A stretch of 64,000 bases of DNA from Leptospira stimsonii (GTDB taxonomy: Bacteria; Spirochaetota; Leptospiria; Leptospirales; Leptospiraceae), in NCBI RefSeq assembly GCF_003545885.1, contig NZ_QHCT01000001.1, forward strand, positions 992,001-1,056,000, given 5' to 3'. Positions 59,620-64,000 of the stretch are shown here, piece by piece; the first letter of the stretch is position 1, and the number at the start of each line of letters is the position of its first letter. Made by a program: the position numbers and the translations under genes. The notes beneath the pieces are model-generated. The model was not told the DNA's origin and made no database searches. It saw nothing but the letters and a program-made list of their open reading frames with translations.

Positions 59620-60591
59620 GTTTTCTCCAGTTGCCAGAATCGAATGAAGGATAGATTATACAATTCGTAAAAAATGGAAATTTCTTTCCAAGCGTCGTCC
59701 GCTTTCTCGCGTGGATGCGGCCAATTTGAGTCAGGCTAGGGGTTCTTATGAATTTTTCCTTTGGAGAGTTTGCCCGGACATTCCCGAAATGGAGAAATTT
59801 CCGACCTTTTGTTAAAAAAAATCTGCATCCTTTTTGAGCGCTGAAAGTAGGAACTCCTTCGTTTTTCGAGGAAAAGGTCGCTCGTATTGTAAATGGCCTG
59901 AAATTCTTCGGTGAAATTCGCTGAGAGGATCCAATCCAATCGGGAAAAAGAAGAGAGAATGATCAAAATTCTTTCTGAATTCCGATTCTTTGAAGAGGAA
60001 GAGCGACATAAAGTTCTTCTTCAATTAACCTCTCTTTGCTTTGTCTTAAGAATATTTGCTTCCTGTGGCGGAGATTGTCCTATTTATTCAACTCCATTGC
60101 TCCAAAATAAAGCAGATTTTGCAAAAAATAAATGCTTATTAAATGAGCAAAGTCGCTGAGTTGGGCAATTCTCCAGATTTCTTTCAGAAAAGATCTTCTA
60201 TCTTTGATTTTGGATATAAATCCTGCAAGAGGCACCGCAATTCGAGAAAGAATTGTTTAGAATATAGGAAGAGGTGCGTTCAAAGAGGACAACCGCGCTT
60301 CTTATAAGCATTCGTTCGACTTCTGTGTTCCTTGCAAACAAGTTTATAATAAAAATTGCAAATACTACGCTTACCCGTAGTTGCTTGTGTTCTTTTGAAT
60401 CACGGTAGGATTCCTGTGCTTAAATAAAATGGAATATTCTAAAAATTGAATATTTTATACGATCGGATTCACTTTTTTATTCAAAAAAGGCTTAGGATTA
60501 TTTTTTTGATTTATTTCTCCAAAAGGGTTTGTCTAATTGGTTCAGAAGATTCGTTCTTCGAAAAAATAAAAACTCATTTGAGGTTTCAATC
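59620..60591. other. Long intergenic region, no gene recognised
   Basis: About 970 bases, AT-rich, with GTAGGAACTCC at 59847-59857. Short frames on both strands have no homology. A possible long leader of the downstream small exported-protein gene lies at the right end. No strong hairpin except short ones. Confidence 0.55.
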
Positions 60592-60927
<336 letters not shown>

Positions 60928-60962
60928 TCTTTAAATCGGCCTGCTTTTTTTAGGCTGAATGG

Positions 60963-60992
60963 AAAAGGCGTCTTATAAGGGCGCCTTTTTTA
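60963..60992 (+). terminator. Rho-independent terminator after the small exported protein
   Basis: AAAAGGCG pairs with CGCCTTTT around an 11-base loop that itself contains the CTTATAAG palindrome, followed by T residues. Confidence 0.9.
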
Positions 60993-61088
60993 TTGTACGG
61001 CTGGTTTTGAATTTTTAATTTTGTGTATTGAACTGACGAAAAGGAGTTTCGACGCAACGATTTCGTTTTCCCGACACCATGAATTCTT

Positions 61089-61367
61089 TTAATTCGTTTT
61101 TGGCTTAGTTGCATTGGAATCCTTGTTCGGATTTGCAAAACAACTTAAAGAAAGTCCTTCCACCAGATAGCAGATCGCTTCCGGAGAAATACACTTATGT
61201 CCATCGTCGTACGTTTGGCCGTTGATGATCAGTTCTATTTTTTGACAGACCATTTTCTCTTTTATAATCGTGTTGGTTTCTTGCGCCAAAATGCCGGCAA
61301 ACGGCAAAGAAAAGAATAAGAGTAGAATAGATTTCGTAAGGAGGGTGTTGCGCGGATTCGGTTTCAT
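61089..61367 (-). CDS. Small exported Cys-containing protein
   Basis: A 92-residue protein with a signal peptide (LLTKSILLLFFSLPFAGILAQ). The mature part has four cysteines (VCQKIE, HKCISPEAICYL and LSCFA), suggesting two disulfides in the periplasm or on the surface. A Lys/Asn/Thr-rich end follows. No family recognised. It is 40 bases after the glycosyltransferase gene on the same strand. Confidence 0.68.
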   Translation of the reverse strand: MKPNPRNTLLTKSILLLFFSLPFAGILAQETNTIIKEKMVCQKIELIINGQTYDDGHKCISPEAICYLVEGLSLSCFANPNKDSNATKPKTN

Positions 61368-61407
61368 AGCATTCTTCTTTTGTTAGATTACTTTAGAATA
61401 TTCGTTC

Positions 61408-62841
61408 TTATTTGTTTTCACTGTCAATCAAAGGTTTGAGACCATTTTGACCCTTTTTTTTGTTCCGAAGCTGAAAAGCGCTAAAAGCAAGTATCGGGAA
61501 GAGAAAAACTGCGATCCAGATTCCGTTGATTGGATTCTTCCAAGAATTATCCAGATCCGTCCAAGAGGGAAGATAAGGAAGAATGGATTCCGGAAAAAAT
61601 CCAGGTCTTTTTTCTGGGTCCGGTTGCATGACGTGATAGAGAGATGCGACGTGATCGAACCAGTATTTTCCGATCCAGACTTGATAGGAAACCGCGAGAA
61701 TCAAAATTCCCTGTGCAATTGATTTTGAAAGATTTTTGAGGAGAATCCATCCTCCCAAAAAAGGGATAAACCAGAGCGTCGCAGATCCCCACTGGAATCG
61801 CCCTGGCAGAGCAAGGCATCCGTAAGAACAAGGATGTCCTGCGTTCAGGGACCATTGAATTCCTAAAGTAAGAAATAGGAGAATTCCGAATTTTCTACGA
61901 TCGGAATTTTGGAATAGATAAAACCAACCGAGAGAACCAGGAATCCAGATCAAAGGATTTTGAAAAAAAAGGCCTTGGTTGCGATCCATAAAGAGTCCGA
62001 ATCCGACCGTTACCCAGTGTTCGATTCTGGAATCCAGTCTTGGAGGTGCGTTTTTCGCCGCGAAAAAAGATCCTTTGATTGAGTCATACCAGAGATCATT
62101 CCAATAAAAAAGGCCGAGGATGAAAAACACGGAGATCCCTAAGGATAGGGCTCTCCATTTGAAATTCCATTCTTTTTTGAATACGAACCAAAGGAAGAGG
62201 GGAATCATCGCAGGCAAATTTTTCACATGAAGCCAAGCAAGGAATCCAAAACTAAATCCACATGCAAAAAGTAGAATGTTCTGAAATTCTTTTTTATCCG
62301 GATTCGTTTCTAAGTAAAGAAGAGCGGTAAAAATAAATAAGAATAAAATACCCGAGGGTAAATCCGGAAAAATTTGTCCGGCGACCATCGGAAAAGGAAG
62401 CGAGATAGAATAGAGAAGACTTAGCAAAGCGGATTCACCTCGATCCAAATGAAACATTCTTCCGATTCCAAAGAATGCAAACGGGAGGAGTCCCGTAAGG
62501 AGAGCGAGAAAAATTCTTGACCCACTCACGCCGGACAAGGCATAGCCGGTTAAAACAAGCCAAGACGTTCCGATGGGATGAACGCTGTATAACTTTCCAT
62601 TCTTCGGAATCGTATGATTTTCTACGTCGGTTGGGCCAAGAATTTGTTTTGTGATCGCGTCTTCTTCGTAATTGTTTTTGAGATCCACGTCCGAATCCCG
62701 AAGAATGCTTTCGGAGATAATCAGATAATGAGGTTCGTCTCCCGTGATCGGAAGTTTTTTCTTTTTTTCCCAACTCATGAGGGTCCCTATGTAGTAGAAG
62801 CAGGGAAGGAAAAGGAGGAACATCCAGAGATACTTTCGCAT
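61408..62841 (-). CDS. GT-C-type membrane glycosyltransferase (ArnT/PMT-like)
   Basis: A 477-residue protein with roughly ten transmembrane helices. The first extracytoplasmic loop carries ITGDEPHYLII, where Asp35-Glu36 match the catalytic acid pair of GT-C enzymes using polyprenyl-phosphate sugars. A long loop (HPIGTSWLVLTGYAL) and many aromatic residues support this. It may glycosylate lipopolysaccharide, a lipid or protein in the periplasm; substrate unknown. Confidence 0.8.
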   Translation of the reverse strand: MRKYLWMFLLFLPCFYYIGTLMSWEKKKKLPITGDEPHYLIISESILRDSDVDLKNNYEEDAITKQILGPTDVENHTIPKNGKLYSVHPIGTSWLVLTGYALSGVSGSRIFLALLTGLLPFAFFGIGRMFHLDRGESALLSLLYSISLPFPMVAGQIFPDLPSGILFLFIFTALLYLETNPDKKEFQNILLFACGFSFGFLAWLHVKNLPAMIPLFLWFVFKKEWNFKWRALSLGISVFFILGLFYWNDLWYDSIKGSFFAAKNAPPRLDSRIEHWVTVGFGLFMDRNQGLFFQNPLIWIPGSLGWFYLFQNSDRRKFGILLFLTLGIQWSLNAGHPCSYGCLALPGRFQWGSATLWFIPFLGGWILLKNLSKSIAQGILILAVSYQVWIGKYWFDHVASLYHVMQPDPEKRPGFFPESILPYLPSWTDLDNSWKNPINGIWIAVFLFPILAFSAFQLRNKKKGQNGLKPLIDSENK

Positions 62842-63049
62842 TCCTTTGAGAGTTTTTGAAAAATCGGATTTGTCAATCAGGATGTTTTGAGTCGATCTTT
62901 CTCGATTCGGGAGATTTTATTCGTTTTGCGCGCGAAGATTTTTTTGACTCGGTCAAAAGTTCGGGTGAAACTCTTAATTTTTTTTGTGATTCGGTTTTTT
63001 TGGGAAAATCTCGAGTCGGTGGAGAACTTCTAAGAACCGTTAAGGTGTA

Positions 63050-63598
<549 letters not shown>

Positions 63599-63876
63599 AG
63601 AACGAAAAAACAAATAAAAAATTTTAACTTATCTTAGGAAGGGACTTTCCAGTTTCCGAGAAAAGTCATGTACAGATTCTTCGAATTCGCAAAAAGAATT
63701 GGAAAGAATTTTTCATCTTCACTTTTTTCTCTCTCCTTTTGATTTCTTTCTGTAAAAATGAAATCGATTCGCTTTCGAATTTGCAGTGAAGCCGGCCGAC
63801 CGACCACGAGCGTATGAGAATTTTCACATTTCCTGTTTACAAGAAAAGCCAGCGTTTTTACTCTTGAGGACATTCT

Positions 63877-64000
63877 ATGAATCCAAGTACGGTTCGTCTT
63901 AATTTTAAATTGAATCTCATCCGTCATCTCCGCGATGGAAAACGGATGACCCTGGAAGAACTATCCAGCATAACCGGAGTTACCAATCAAAAGGATCTCA
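63877..64000 (+). CDS. 5' end of a WYL/PafC-like regulator (runs off the window)
   Basis: ATG 63877 has GAGGA six bases upstream and opens a frame of 41 codons to the window edge. It reads a helix-turn-helix-like LNLIRHLRDGKRMTLEELSSITGV, resembling the start of PafC-type WYL regulators. The part in the window is too short to be sure. Confidence 0.6.
   Translation, partial: MNPSTVRLNFKLNLIRHLRDGKRMTLEELSSITGVTNQKDL

Noticed and set aside
59911..60159. 82-codon plus frame in the long spacer before the small exported protein
   Set aside because: No homology or ribosome binding site.
63634..63927. 97-codon minus frame near the right end
   Set aside because: It overlaps the start of the plus-strand regulator-like gene at 63877, which has a good ribosome binding site.

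Overview
The window is a 64 kb piece of spirochaete chromosome, almost certainly from a pathogenic-clade Leptospira. The basis is inference from content: moderate GC, many interspersed GTAGGAACT-type short repeats typical of Leptospira intergenic DNA, a DUF1564-family protein, 7TMR-DISM/SpoIIE phosphatases, many WYL, MarR and PAS-kinase regulators, and beta-oxidation genes dispersed rather than gathered in one operon. No rRNA, tRNA, insertion sequence, prophage or CRISPR array was seen. Gene ends are given with the stop codon included, and several starts were moved from the longest open frame on the basis of ribosome binding sites or homology.

Layout. 1-3535: the edge of a minus-strand gene with twin operator-like palindromes, an acetoacetate-decarboxylase-like protein with a lysine-rich tail, a thiolase, and a TIGR02206-type membrane gene with a one-base frameshift. 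3536-4566: repeat-rich spacer. 4567-10121: a tightly overlapping run of acyl-CoA dehydrogenase, trpE, trpG, an MsbA-like ABC exporter and a stand-alone receiver protein. 10110-19760: HEAT-repeat protein, hflX, a hom / LigD-phosphoesterase-like / STAS cluster, dihydroorotase, and a cutA-patatin-GNAT cluster. 19858-31022: OmpA-like protein, a 7TMR-DISM/SpoIIE/TPR protein, a minus-strand module of beta-CASP nuclease, AMP-phosphorylase-type enzyme and PRPP-synthetase homologue, a D-aminoacylase and a secreted lipase.

31102-43816: panE, a DUF2062/TPR pair, a patatin, a second SpoIIE phosphatase, a paired MaoC dehydratase operon, an alpha/beta hydrolase, a lipoprotein sulfatase-fold enzyme, a 154-bp tandem repeat array, and a MarR-type regulator followed by SRPBCC and DUF3052 genes. 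44324-64000: crotonase, a large PAS histidine kinase, an RND pump, a DegT-like protein lacking its PLP lysine, a 57-bp tandem repeat array, a WYL regulator, a MarR-controlled thiolase/thioesterase locus with two near-identical palindromic operators, glyoxalase, small exported proteins, a GT-C membrane glycosyltransferase, DUF1564, and the start of a WYL/PafC-like regulator.

How the genes work together. Lipid and acyl-CoA metabolism is the main theme: two thiolases, an acyl-CoA dehydrogenase, a crotonase, a MaoC pair, a thioesterase, a lipase, patatins and an alpha/beta hydrolase, several next to TetR- or MarR-like palindromes. The most system-like item is the nuclease / NMP phosphorylase / PRPP-synthetase operon at 24054-27813, which reads as an RNA-to-PRPP salvage route. 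Other notable items are two predicted non-standard start codons (CTG for trpE, ATT for hflX), the twin-operator MarR locus, a DegT protein with Gln in place of the catalytic Lys, and the two non-coding tandem arrays.
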